Source of the DNA: Acetoanaerobium sticklandii | GTDB taxonomy: Bacteria > Bacillota > Clostridia > Peptostreptococcales > Filifactoraceae | Direction: 5' to 3' | NCBI RefSeq assembly: GCF_000196455.1 | Contig: NC_014614.1 | Location: forward strand, 1,033,501 to 1,097,500 | DNA length: 64,000 nt | Shown here: one piece after another, positions 17,694 to 25,901 of the stretch | Layout of the letters: each line of letters starts with the position of its first letter | How positions within the stretch are numbered: the first letter of the stretch is position 1 | Program-made: the position numbers and the translations under genes | The notes under the pieces: generated by a model | Databases searched by the model: none | Told to the model about the DNA's origin: nothing | What the model saw: only the letters and a program-made list of their open reading frames with translations

Positions 17694-18365
17694 GTGACTC
17701 CTGAAGTAATATATGAAGACAACCATATTATAGTAGTAGTAAAACCCTTTGGGATGCCATCGCAAGAGGATGATTCAAAGGATTTGGATATGCTCAGCTG
17801 GGTCAAGGCATATGTAAAAGAAAAATACAATAAGCCAGGAGAGGTATTTATAGGACTGGTTCATAGGCTAGATAGAGTGTCAGGAGGTCTAATGGTCTTT
17901 GCTAGAACCTCTAAGGCTGCATCTAGGTTATCAGATCAAATAAGAAAAAAACAAATTGAAAAGAAATATACTTTAGTTGCAGAAGGAAGTCTTGAGAAAA
18001 AGTCAGGTTTTATGGAAGATTTTCTTTTAAAGGACAAATCAAATAACAAAGTAAAAGCATTTAAGAATGAAGTTAAAGATTCTAAAGATGCAAAGCTGAG
18101 CTATGAGGTTATGGATGAGAGACAAGGACTTAGCTTGGTTTCAGTCGACCTTATTACAGGAAGGTCACATCAAATAAGAGTGCAGTTTTCATCTAGAAGG
18201 TGCCCTTTATATGGAGATTTAAAATATGGCTCTTCTAATCCTCAAAAAAAATCCATAGCTTTATGGTCGTATTATTTGAGCTTTGAGCATCCTACTAAAA
18301 AAGAAAAGCTCGAATTCAAAATTGAGTTACCAGACCATAAGCCATGGGATATATTTATCAAATAG
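17694..18365 (+). CDS. RluA/RluD-family RNA pseudouridine synthase
   Basis: A 224-residue single-domain synthase without an S4 domain. The catalytic Asp is in GLVHRLDRVSGGLMVFA, and the SLVSVDLITGRSHQIRVQ motif is also typical. I place the start at GTG 17694, two bases after the upstream stop with GGGAG at 17680-17684 in front; this gives the usual family N-terminus (P-E-V-I-Y-E-D-N-H). An upstream ATG (17679) or GTG (17661) would add residues the family lacks. It forms an operon with the methyltransferase. Confidence 0.9.
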   Translation: MTPEVIYEDNHIIVVVKPFGMPSQEDDSKDLDMLSWVKAYVKEKYNKPGEVFIGLVHRLDRVSGGLMVFARTSKAASRLSDQIRKKQIEKKYTLVAEGSLEKKSGFMEDFLLKDKSNNKVKAFKNEVKDSKDAKLSYEVMDERQGLSLVSVDLITGRSHQIRVQFSSRRCPLYGDLKYGSSNPQKKSIALWSYYLSFEHPTKKEKLEFKIELPDHKPWDIFIK

Positions 18366-18388
18366 TCATAATTTCTTTGACTCTATAT

Positions 18389-19276
18389 TTAGATTTTAGT
18401 GTGAAATATTTTTTCTAAACCGGTGGCTTTTTTAGGAGCCACCTTTTTCATGGATTCAAAGTATAAAATTATATCTCCTATATAAGGAAGGTCTTGACCT
18501 ACGTATTTTTGAGTTAACTCTCTTATCTGCATAGCTGTGATACAGTTTGTGTCGTGGATATCGCAATGTCTGCATTTGGCTATAAGGCCTGCAAGCTTTT
18601 TCTCGTAATATATATTGTGATTTTTGGAATTCGTTTTTAAAATAATACCAATAGATAGTGCAAGTATAAAACTAAATAGAGCTATGTAAGTAGGTGTGAA
18701 ATGTATTTTATCTACTGAAGAGTATAGACCAGATAAACCAAACCCTAAGAATATAATTGAAGCAAGAATCTTCATTGTGACTTCTGGAATTCTTTTTCCA
18801 AGCACTTTTCCTACTAATATACCGATTAAACTTACGGCAATCATTCCTGAAGTGGTTCCAAGAAGTGTTAGAAATGGATAAGCTGATTTAGCTCCTAGAG
18901 TCATTGCTGTAAGTTGAGTTTTATCACCAAGCTCGCCTATGAAAAAAGCGCTTGCTACAGTTAGAATAGGAGTTTTGAAAGAAAAAGATGTCTCATCCTC
19001 CTCTTCCTCATCTTCATATTCTAGTTTTAGAGACCAAAGCCCAAAAATAATAAACATAATGGCCGCCACAACTTTAATTAAATCTAGAGAAACATAGTTA
19101 CTTATAAAGCTTGCAAAAACTATTGCAAGACCGTGATTTAAAAATGCTCCAAGAAAAACACCTATAAGAACTTGATTTATTTTATATTTAGTTGAAAATG
19201 CAAGTGCTAGAAGCTGTGTTTTATCTCCCATTTCAGCTAAAAATATAAGTAAGAAAGATGATATAATTGCTCCCAT
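18389..19276 (-). CDS. GDT1/UPF0016 family cation transporter with C-terminal Cys/His tail
   Basis: A membrane protein of 295 residues with two repeated halves, each carrying the family motif E-x-G-D-K-T (residues 15-20 and 115-120) inside a transmembrane helix, joined by a very acidic cytosolic loop (EYEDEEEEDE). Family members move Mn2+ or Ca2+ in exchange for H+; bacterial MneA proteins export Mn2+. An added cytosolic tail from about residue 220 contains Cys235, His237, Cys238, His241 and Cys245. I chose ATG 19276, preceded by GGGGGT, rather than the codon 14 residues upstream. I saw no yybP-ykoY manganese riboswitch upstream. Confidence 0.85.
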   Translation of the reverse strand: MGAIISSFLLIFLAEMGDKTQLLALAFSTKYKINQVLIGVFLGAFLNHGLAIVFASFISNYVSLDLIKVVAAIMFIIFGLWSLKLEYEDEEEEDETSFSFKTPILTVASAFFIGELGDKTQLTAMTLGAKSAYPFLTLLGTTSGMIAVSLIGILVGKVLGKRIPEVTMKILASIIFLGFGLSGLYSSVDKIHFTPTYIALFSFILALSIGIILKTNSKNHNIYYEKKLAGLIAKCRHCDIHDTNCITAMQIRELTQKYVGQDLPYIGDIILYFESMKKVAPKKATGLEKIFHTKI

Positions 19277-19481
19277 GATTTTACCCCCACTAAAGATACA
19301 ATAATAAACTAAAAACAAGTGATAGTTTTAAAATTTACGATAAAAAAAAGACTTTTAGTTTTTAAAAAAATATTATAACTCATTCTTTTTCTAATATCAA
19401 TTGATATTGTGTAGTAGGGATATTAATTAGAATTAAATTTAATAAAATTTTTCTTTGTTAATAAAACGAAAGGTGATAGCT

Positions 19482-20288
19482 ATGAATTTCCATTATAAGA
19501 AATCTTTTAAGTTAAAAAGTGAAATAGGAAATAATAAATTCTCATTCGATAAAAGAGAGCTTTATAAAGAAATCTGCATTTCATCTTTAATAGAATCGAG
19601 TGAAATCCATATAAAAGAATCAACTACTGTAGCTTTTGTAGAGATGGATAACGATAAAGAAGTCGGTTTTAAAGGGATAGAACCATTCATAGTAAAAACT
19701 CATAAGAATAAAAAAATTTACGTATTTGACAATCATAACCATGCATTTTTCTTTATATATAAAGAAATTTTTGAAAATAAAATTCCCTTGGGACTTGATA
19801 TGATTCATATTGATCAGCATAAAGATACGAGAAAACCAGATGTAGATTTTTCTGAAGTGAAGAATTGGCAGACAGATATAAGGGATTTTCTTTATGAAAT
19901 TAATTATCTAAGCAAAGAAGATATAGATTACGAAGTAACTTTGTTAGATGCTGCATTTTATTATACAAATGCTGTGTTAAATGTAGGAAATTTTATTAAG
20001 CCACTTCAAAAGGAAAGCTTAATTGAGAACTTATTTATAGTGGATTCAACATATTCTTTGGATAATATTGAAAATCAAGCTGAGAGTAGTAATGGGTATA
20101 TTTTAGATATTGATTTGGATTTTTTTAGCGAGGATATGGAGTACATTGACAGGAAAAGAAAAATAGAAGTGATTAATAACCTTGCTAAAAAGGCATCACT
20201 TATAACTATATGTACTAGTCCTTTTTTTATAGATTTTCAGAAAGCCAATGAGGCGTTAATGGAATTAAATTTATGTGTAGAAGATTAA
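19482..20288 (+). CDS. UPF0489 family protein (arginase-fold-like)
   Basis: A protein of 268 residues of unknown function. The family is thought to share a fold with arginases and deacetylases. Visible here are IDQHKDTR near residue 106 and DIDLDFF near 210, the kind of Asp/His groups that bind metal in that fold. The start is ATG 19482, with AAGGTGAT seven bases upstream; the earlier TTG has no such site. It precedes uppP by 54 bp. The genomic context gives no clear job. Confidence 0.7.
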   Translation: MNFHYKKSFKLKSEIGNNKFSFDKRELYKEICISSLIESSEIHIKESTTVAFVEMDNDKEVGFKGIEPFIVKTHKNKKIYVFDNHNHAFFFIYKEIFENKIPLGLDMIHIDQHKDTRKPDVDFSEVKNWQTDIRDFLYEINYLSKEDIDYEVTLLDAAFYYTNAVLNVGNFIKPLQKESLIENLFIVDSTYSLDNIENQAESSNGYILDIDLDFFSEDMEYIDRKRKIEVINNLAKKASLITICTSPFFIDFQKANEALMELNLCVED

Positions 20289-20342
20289 AAAAACATGTTA
20301 TTATATCATAGTACTAAACATAATAACTAGGAGGATTTTTGG

Positions 20343-21161
20343 ATGTTAGACATAATAAGAGTATTAATTTTGAGTATAGTAGAAGGTGTGACTGAGTTTC
20401 TACCAGTTAGTAGCACTGGCCACCTTATTTTAGTAAATGAATTTGTTTCCCTAAAGCCACAGTCTTTCTCAAATAGCTTCAATGTTATTATTCAGCTTGG
20501 GGCTATTCTATCGGTAGTTGTGTTGTATTTTGAAAAACTAAACCCTTTTAGTTCAAATAAATCTAAACAGCAAAAAAAGAATACAATAGATTTATGGTTA
20601 AAAGTAATAGTAGGAGTTATTCCAGCTGGAATTTTAGGATTCTTATTCGACGACTTCATAGATGAATATCTGTTTGGACCTGTAACAGTTACAATAGCGC
20701 TTTTTGTTTGGGGAATAATAATAGTTTGGATTGAAAATAAAAATAAAAAAATATCTATTGATTCTGTTTATAAAATTACATATAAAACTGCTCTTTTAAT
20801 TGGACTTGTACAGTGCTTAGCAATGATTCCAGGTACATCAAGATCAGCTGCAACAATTATAGGAGCTATGCTCCTTGGGTGCTCAAGAGGAGCGGCAGCA
20901 GAATTTTCTTTTTTCCTAGCGATTCCTACGATGTTCGGGGCTACTCTTTTAAAACTTGCGAAAATGTTTTTGGGTGGTACAATTTTTACCGCATGGCAGT
21001 GGTTTTTACTGTTTCTAGGCTGTGTTTTCTCTTTTATAGTAGCTCTTCTGGTTATAAAGCTATTTTTAAACTATGTTCAAAAGCATAATTTTAAGGTTTT
21101 TGGATATTACAGAATAGCGCTCTCTAGTATTTTGCTCGTATACTTCTTTTTTATAAAATAG
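20343..21161 (+). CDS. uppP: Undecaprenyl-diphosphatase UppP/BacA
   Basis: A 272-residue integral membrane enzyme that dephosphorylates undecaprenyl diphosphate, recycling the lipid carrier for peptidoglycan and wall polymers; overproduction gives bacitracin resistance. Both signature motifs are intact: EGVTEFLPVSSTGHL near the N-terminus and PGTSRSAATI near residue 163. About seven to eight hydrophobic helices are visible. TAGGAGG precedes the ATG. The downstream radical SAM gene starts 12 bp after the stop, so the two may be cotranscribed. Confidence 0.95.
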   Translation: MLDIIRVLILSIVEGVTEFLPVSSTGHLILVNEFVSLKPQSFSNSFNVIIQLGAILSVVVLYFEKLNPFSSNKSKQQKKNTIDLWLKVIVGVIPAGILGFLFDDFIDEYLFGPVTVTIALFVWGIIIVWIENKNKKISIDSVYKITYKTALLIGLVQCLAMIPGTSRSAATIIGAMLLGCSRGAAAEFSFFLAIPTMFGATLLKLAKMFLGGTIFTAWQWFLLFLGCVFSFIVALLVIKLFLNYVQKHNFKVFGYYRIALSSILLVYFFFIK

Positions 21162-21173
21162 CAGGAGAAACAA

Positions 21174-22124
21174 ATGTCTAATAATAAATTGTATCAGGTT
21201 TATTCGGAGTACTTAAAAGAAAAGTACAAAGAAAAGGTTTATAGGATACCTATAAATCTTCCAGTAACTTGTCCAAATAGAGATGGATGCGTTGCAAAAG
21301 ATGGCTGTAGCTTTTGCTCAGAAAAAGCTGCAGGATTTGAAGCCCTATCGAATAAAATATCTGTTAAAGAGCAGCTTGAGAAAAATATTGACTATATAGG
21401 GCCTAGATATAAGGCTAAAAAATATATAGCGTATTTTCAAAATTTCACTAACACTTATCTGCCACCGGCTGTCTTTGAAGCTTATGTTAAAGAGGCTATA
21501 AGGGAGGATGTAGTTGAAATTTCAGTGTCTACTAGACCAGATTCATTGGATGAGAGATATTTAGATATTCTTAAAATGATAAAAGAAGCACATGATATTG
21601 AAATAACAATAGAACTTGGGCTTCAAAGCATAAATCATAAGACCTTAAAAAGCATAAACAGAGGTCATACCTTGGCAGAGTTTATTGAAGCGGCTAATCT
21701 TGTAAAAAGCTATGGCTTTGAGCTAGTAGTACACATGATACTAAATCTTCCGTATGATGACGAAGAAGATATAATTGAGGGAGCAAAGATACTTTCCGCG
21801 CTTAAGGTCGATGCAGTAAAGCTTCATTCCTTATATCTTATTAAAAACACTCCAATGGCAGATTTAGTCGAGTCAGGTAAACTAGAGATATGCTCAATGG
21901 ATGATTATATAAAAAGAACTTCGCTTTTTCTTGCTTATCTTTCTCCAGATATTGTAATTCACAGGCTTTTAGGAAGAGCTCCAAAAGAAGATACGATTTT
22001 TTGTAATTATTCTACCTCATGGTGGAAGCTTAAAGATATGATTGAAGCCTATATGATAGCAAATGATTTATACCAAGGGTGTTATTTTGACTATCTAGGA
22101 GGAAAAGCTGTAAGACACCTTTAG
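21174..22124 (+). CDS. YtqA-type radical SAM protein
   Basis: A 316-residue radical SAM protein of the TIGR01212 (YhcC/YtqA) group. The cluster-binding Cys residues are in the segment CPNRDG...GCSFC near residues 31-46, and the barrel motifs ISVSTRPDSL and ELGLQSINHKTL follow. Family members are widespread in Firmicutes and have been linked to tRNA-related chemistry, but the reaction here is not established. It lies 12 bp after uppP and is followed by a strong terminator. Confidence 0.85.
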   Translation: MSNNKLYQVYSEYLKEKYKEKVYRIPINLPVTCPNRDGCVAKDGCSFCSEKAAGFEALSNKISVKEQLEKNIDYIGPRYKAKKYIAYFQNFTNTYLPPAVFEAYVKEAIREDVVEISVSTRPDSLDERYLDILKMIKEAHDIEITIELGLQSINHKTLKSINRGHTLAEFIEAANLVKSYGFELVVHMILNLPYDDEEDIIEGAKILSALKVDAVKLHSLYLIKNTPMADLVESGKLEICSMDDYIKRTSLFLAYLSPDIVIHRLLGRAPKEDTIFCNYSTSWWKLKDMIEAYMIANDLYQGCYFDYLGGKAVRHL

Positions 22125-22135
22125 GCTTATAATAG

Positions 22136-22186
22136 AAAAGAGTAATCCAATTATATTTCATTATTGGACTACTCTTTTATTTTTTA
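22136..22186 (+). terminator. Rho-independent terminator after the ytqA-like gene
   Basis: Stem AAAAGAGTA-CCAA / TTGG-TACTCTTTT around an AT-rich loop, followed by a T-run. Confidence 0.82.
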
Positions 22187-22238
22187 GGAATAAATTATCA
22201 GTAAGTGAGGTTGGTCTATATTAATACTGATTAGAGCC

Positions 22239-22484
22239 TTATGGAATAAATTTTTCACCTAGATATTTTTTGATATCCTCAGTTGAAGAATCTGGGGTAA
22301 CCAAAACTTCTCTCCCAGTCTCTTCAAAAATTATTAGGACTTCGCAATCTCTTGCTTTAAAAAATTTTTTAACGGTTTCTTCAAGAACCTTCCTTACTTT
22401 TATTACATCTTTTTTCTTTTTTTCATATTCTTTAGTAAAATAACTCCCTTTTAAGGTGATTATTTTTATATATCTGGTTGTCAT
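22239..22484 (-). CDS. Small hypothetical protein, 81 residues
   Basis: Not recognised. It is a short soluble alpha/beta-looking protein: an N-terminal strand (YIKIITLKG), a long basic and probably helical stretch rich in Lys (residues 17-44), then two strands (CEVLIIFEE, REVLVTP). There is one Cys and no export signal. AGGAGGAATT lies just before the ATG, and the gene starts 17 bp after the transglutaminase-like gene, so the two are probably cotranscribed. Confidence 0.6.
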   Translation of the reverse strand: MTTRYIKIITLKGSYFTKEYEKKKKDVIKVRKVLEETVKKFFKARDCEVLIIFEETGREVLVTPDSSTEDIKKYLGEKFIP

Positions 22485-22501
22485 AATTCCTCCTAATTGA
22501 T

Positions 22502-23290
22502 TTATTTAGCTAATGGAAATAGAGTCTGATCCCAGGTGTGGGTTTTTGCCATTTGAGTACTTGTAAGCATAAAGAAATCATAGCTTACATAATTTAATGG
22601 TTTCTTAAATGAGCCGCTGTAGACTGGATCATTCCATGTGACATCTAAATGATACCATAAATTGTTTAGCTTAACTAGATTCCACATGTGGTCTTCATTA
22701 GCAGCCACTCCACTTATAATTTTTGCATCTATTCCTGCGTAACTAAGCATTTTATAAGTTAGAAATGAATAGCCTTCACAAAGTGATGATTTATTAAAGA
22801 CTGCATGATATGCAGAATTTTTTTCATAACTAAGGTCATATTCAACATGCTTAACTATAGTATCGTTTACAAATTTAATTACATCAAGATTACTAGGACT
22901 TAGTGCTAAAAAAGGATCCATAGTGGTTTTTATCCATTCATTAACTTTTGTATTTTCATCTGGAGTCATGCGATAATCCAAGTTTAAAACTAAATTGGCA
23001 GATTTTCCAGTTACACTTCCATCCATAGTAATAGAATAGATGTCCATATTGCTTTGATAAAAAATTATATTCGTAATATGATTGAAAATTTTCTGTGCTT
23101 GACTATCGCTAAAGTTTTTTAAATTTAAATTGATATTTTCTTTTCTGCTTATTGCATCTTGGATAAGTTCTAGGCGAAATTGTTCACTTTGTATTAGATT
23201 GTTGGCATCGTAAGCAGTCGCACTAAGGGCGAAGGTATTGGCAGGCATGAGTAAAAAGATAACCATGAAGATGAGGAGAGATTTTTTCAT
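22502..23290 (-). CDS. Secreted transglutaminase-like protein
   Basis: A 262-residue protein with a clear signal peptide (MKKS, hydrophobic core, cleavage near FALSATA). The C-terminal half is a transglutaminase-like (papain-fold) domain. The catalytic triad can be read as Cys in SLCEGYSF, His in NEDHMWNLV and Asp in YHLDVTWNDP. Bacterial proteins of this type are usually exported peptidases or crosslinkers at the cell wall. The N-terminal 90 residues are unassigned. AGGAGG precedes the start on the minus strand. Confidence 0.82.
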   Translation of the reverse strand: MKKSLLIFMVIFLLMPANTFALSATAYDANNLIQSEQFRLELIQDAISRKENINLNLKNFSDSQAQKIFNHITNIIFYQSNMDIYSITMDGSVTGKSANLVLNLDYRMTPDENTKVNEWIKTTMDPFLALSPSNLDVIKFVNDTIVKHVEYDLSYEKNSAYHAVFNKSSLCEGYSFLTYKMLSYAGIDAKIISGVAANEDHMWNLVKLNNLWYHLDVTWNDPVYSGSFKKPLNYVSYDFFMLTSTQMAKTHTWDQTLFPLAK

Positions 23291-23407
23291 TTCAATCCTC
23301 CTTTCTAATAATAATCAACAAGAGAAAATGTTGTGTTTTTCTGATATAATATATAAGGTTACTATATATTATACCAAAATTAATAGATTTTAAAACGAGG
23401 TAATACT

Positions 23408-24310
23408 ATGGAGATTACAAAAATTAATGGGAAAAGTGGATTTGTAAAGGGTGGGACTACCACAGGAATATATACTTTTAAGGATAAATCTGTACTTATT
23501 ATAGATCCGGGTCTATCGTCTGCAAGAGGAAATAGACTAAGCCAGATGTTAGAAGACAGCTCTCTTAGAGCTAGATACTGTATCACAACTCATGAACATC
23601 TGGATCATTTCGAAGCATACAGTAGTATTAAGAATCATTTTACTGGATGTAGTTTTTTCTGCTCTGAAAACACAAAAAGATTTCTTCAAAGTCCTAAATT
23701 TTTTACTACATATATTTATGGAGCAAATCCACATAAAAAATTACTAGGAAATACAAAAGCCAGTATTTTTGATTTTGATATAGAAGATACAATAAAACAA
23801 GGACAGTTTAAGCTTTCTGATATAAAATTTCAAGCATATGAGCTTAATGGGCATAGTAATGGAGATATAGGAATTCTATCGCCTGATAAGGTTCTTTACG
23901 TTGGGGATGCATTATTTGACTATCATATAATGAAAAAATATGATTTTCCTTTTATATTTGATGTAGAAAAATATTTAAAAAGCCTTGAGCTGATAGATGA
24001 GATTGATTTTGATTATTGTGTTATAGGACACAGCAAATCCATTTATAACAAGGATGAAATAACGGATATTGTAAGCAAAAATAAAGATAATGTTAACAGG
24101 TACGTGAATGAAATATATAATCTGTTAGAACAACCATATACTAGAGAAGAACTACTTAGTAAGATAATAAGTGATAATGACTTGAAACTAGATTATAAAG
24201 AATATCATTATTACTATTCCACACTCGGCTCCATGTTAACCTTGTTAATTGACAATGATCAAATTCAATACGAGGTTGAAAATGGTTTAGTGTATTACTA
24301 CAAACTTTAA
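23408..24310 (+). CDS. MBL-fold metallo-hydrolase
   Basis: A 300-residue protein with a metallo-beta-lactamase fold. The metal-binding H-x-H-x-D-H motif is in THEHLDH near residue 63. Further ligands are probably in ELNGHSNGDIG and YVGDALFD, and a final His in VIGHSK. The last 60 residues look like a winged-helix or dimerisation tail. The substrate is unknown. It heads a compact operon with a RelQ-type alarmone synthetase and a phosphoesterase. Confidence 0.85.
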   Translation: MEITKINGKSGFVKGGTTTGIYTFKDKSVLIIDPGLSSARGNRLSQMLEDSSLRARYCITTHEHLDHFEAYSSIKNHFTGCSFFCSENTKRFLQSPKFFTTYIYGANPHKKLLGNTKASIFDFDIEDTIKQGQFKLSDIKFQAYELNGHSNGDIGILSPDKVLYVGDALFDYHIMKKYDFPFIFDVEKYLKSLELIDEIDFDYCVIGHSKSIYNKDEITDIVSKNKDNVNRYVNEIYNLLEQPYTREELLSKIISDNDLKLDYKEYHYYYSTLGSMLTLLIDNDQIQYEVENGLVYYYKL

Positions 24311-24331
24311 TATTGTGAAGGGGACGATATT

Positions 24332-25126
24332 ATGGAACTTAATCAATGGAAAACTGTTCTTATTCCTTATCAGTACGCTGTAGAGGAACTAAAAGTAAAA
24401 TTCAAAAATATTCGCAAAGAGCTAATAGACAATGGCGAATATTCTCCTATTGAGTTCGTTACGGGAAGAGTAAAAAAAATATCATCAATTATAGATAAAG
24501 CCAAGCGCTTAGATATTGACTTAAGCGAAGTAGATGACAAAATTGAAGATATAGCTGGGATAAGAATAATGTGCCAGTTTGTAGAGGATATATATACTGT
24601 GGTTTCTTATATAAGAAGCCGTAAGGATATGGATGTGCTTTATGAAAAGGATTATATTAAAAATGACAAGTCAAGTGGTTATAGAAGCTACCATGTAATA
24701 ATAAAATACCCCATTCAAACTGTATCTGGAGTAGTTGACATCCTAGCAGAAATTCAAATAAGAACTCTATCTATGAACTTTTGGGCTACTATTGAGCATT
24801 CTTTGAAGTATAAGTATAACCACTATATTCCTTCTGATATAGCGCAAAGACTAAGAAAAGCTGCTGATGCCGCTTTTAATTTAGACCAAGAGATGAGTGT
24901 GATTAGAGAAGAAATAATGAGAGCTCAGGTTATGTTTGAAATGAAATCAGTAACTGTAAAGGATATCATTTACAGCATTCAGGAGCTTCAAAAAATGGGT
25001 CTTACTGATGAAGCTAAGGATTTTCAACGCAGATTTGATGCAGTAAGCACTGTATCTGAAATGGACGATATAATAATGCTTAGAAATGAGCTTAACAAAC
25101 GTATTTATGAACTAAAAAAATCGTAA
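24332..25126 (+). CDS. relQ: Small alarmone synthetase, RelQ/YjbM type
   Basis: A single-domain (p)ppGpp synthetase of 264 residues, without the HD hydrolase or TGS/ACT domains of long RelA/SpoT proteins. The synthetase signatures are DKIEDIAGIRI (GTP/ATP site), DYIKNDKSSGYRSYHVII and the EIQIRT motif with FWATIEHSLKYK. It transfers pyrophosphate from ATP to GDP or GTP. A C-terminal helical extension probably mediates oligomer formation, as in RelQ. It lies 21 bp after the MBL hydrolase gene, and GGGGAC precedes the ATG. Confidence 0.92.
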   Translation: MELNQWKTVLIPYQYAVEELKVKFKNIRKELIDNGEYSPIEFVTGRVKKISSIIDKAKRLDIDLSEVDDKIEDIAGIRIMCQFVEDIYTVVSYIRSRKDMDVLYEKDYIKNDKSSGYRSYHVIIKYPIQTVSGVVDILAEIQIRTLSMNFWATIEHSLKYKYNHYIPSDIAQRLRKAADAAFNLDQEMSVIREEIMRAQVMFEMKSVTVKDIIYSIQELQKMGLTDEAKDFQRRFDAVSTVSEMDDIIMLRNELNKRIYELKKS

Positions 25127-25152
25127 AAATAAAGTATTATTAAGGAGAATTA

Positions 25153-25836
25153 ATGAAAATATATGCTATAGGAGATCTTCATCTCTCAAGTAATTCAAAC
25201 AAGCCTATGGACATATTCGGATGGCATAATCACAAAGAAAGAATATTTGAAGATTGGAAGGCTAAGGTAAAATCTGAAGACTTGGTGCTTTTGGTAGGAG
25301 ACACCTCATGGGCAATTCATTTAGATGAAGCAAAACAAGATTTGCAAGAAATTGCTGAGCTTCCAGGTACAAAAGTATTGATTAAAGGAAACCACGACTA
25401 CTGGTGGGGTACTTTAAGCAAAATGAATAAATTATATGATAATATGTTTTTCCTTCATAACAACGTATATGTATTTGGAGACTACGTTATCTGCGGAACA
25501 AGAGGCTGGCTTTGTCCAAATGAAACAAAGTTTACAGAAGAAGATTTAAAGGTGTATGAAAGAGAAGCTATGAGATTTAGAAATTCTCTAGATAAAGCAA
25601 AAAGTACAGGTGTAAAAACTATTATAGCCATGCTTCATTATCCGCCTACAAATGAGCTGTTTGAGAATTCGTTGTTTACAGCTCTAATTAATGAGTATAA
25701 TGTTGATAAAGTGGTCTATGGTCACCTTCATGGCAATGATTTTTTTAAAACTGGACTTCAAGGTAGAGTAAACAATGTGGAATATTCTTTGGTGTCATGT
25801 GACTACTTGGATTTTAAACTCAAGGAATTAATTTAG
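25153..25836 (+). CDS. Calcineurin-like metallophosphoesterase
   Basis: A 227-residue phosphoesterase with all metal-binding motifs: GDLHLS near the start, VGDTSWA (about 49), GNHDYWW (about 79), the His of LHYPPT and GHLHG near the C-terminus. It is a dinuclear-metal enzyme for a phosphomonoester or phosphodiester; the substrate is unknown. It is the third gene of the MBL-relQ-phosphoesterase operon, which makes nucleotide turnover a reasonable guess. Confidence 0.88.
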   Translation: MKIYAIGDLHLSSNSNKPMDIFGWHNHKERIFEDWKAKVKSEDLVLLVGDTSWAIHLDEAKQDLQEIAELPGTKVLIKGNHDYWWGTLSKMNKLYDNMFFLHNNVYVFGDYVICGTRGWLCPNETKFTEEDLKVYEREAMRFRNSLDKAKSTGVKTIIAMLHYPPTNELFENSLFTALINEYNVDKVVYGHLHGNDFFKTGLQGRVNNVEYSLVSCDYLDFKLKELI

Positions 25837-25901
25837 TCTTTATTTTGTATCACTTAGCTCTTATTTTAACTTATCTTTGATATTGGTTAGGGGGATTATG
25901 T

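Noticed and set aside
19277..19454. Possible manganese (yybP-ykoY) riboswitch for the GDT1-like transporter
   Set aside because: I looked on the minus strand and found only AT-rich sequence, without the conserved paired loops.
20813..21088. 91-codon plus-strand frame inside uppP
   Set aside because: It overlaps the conserved membrane helices and the PGTSRSAATI motif of uppP in another frame.
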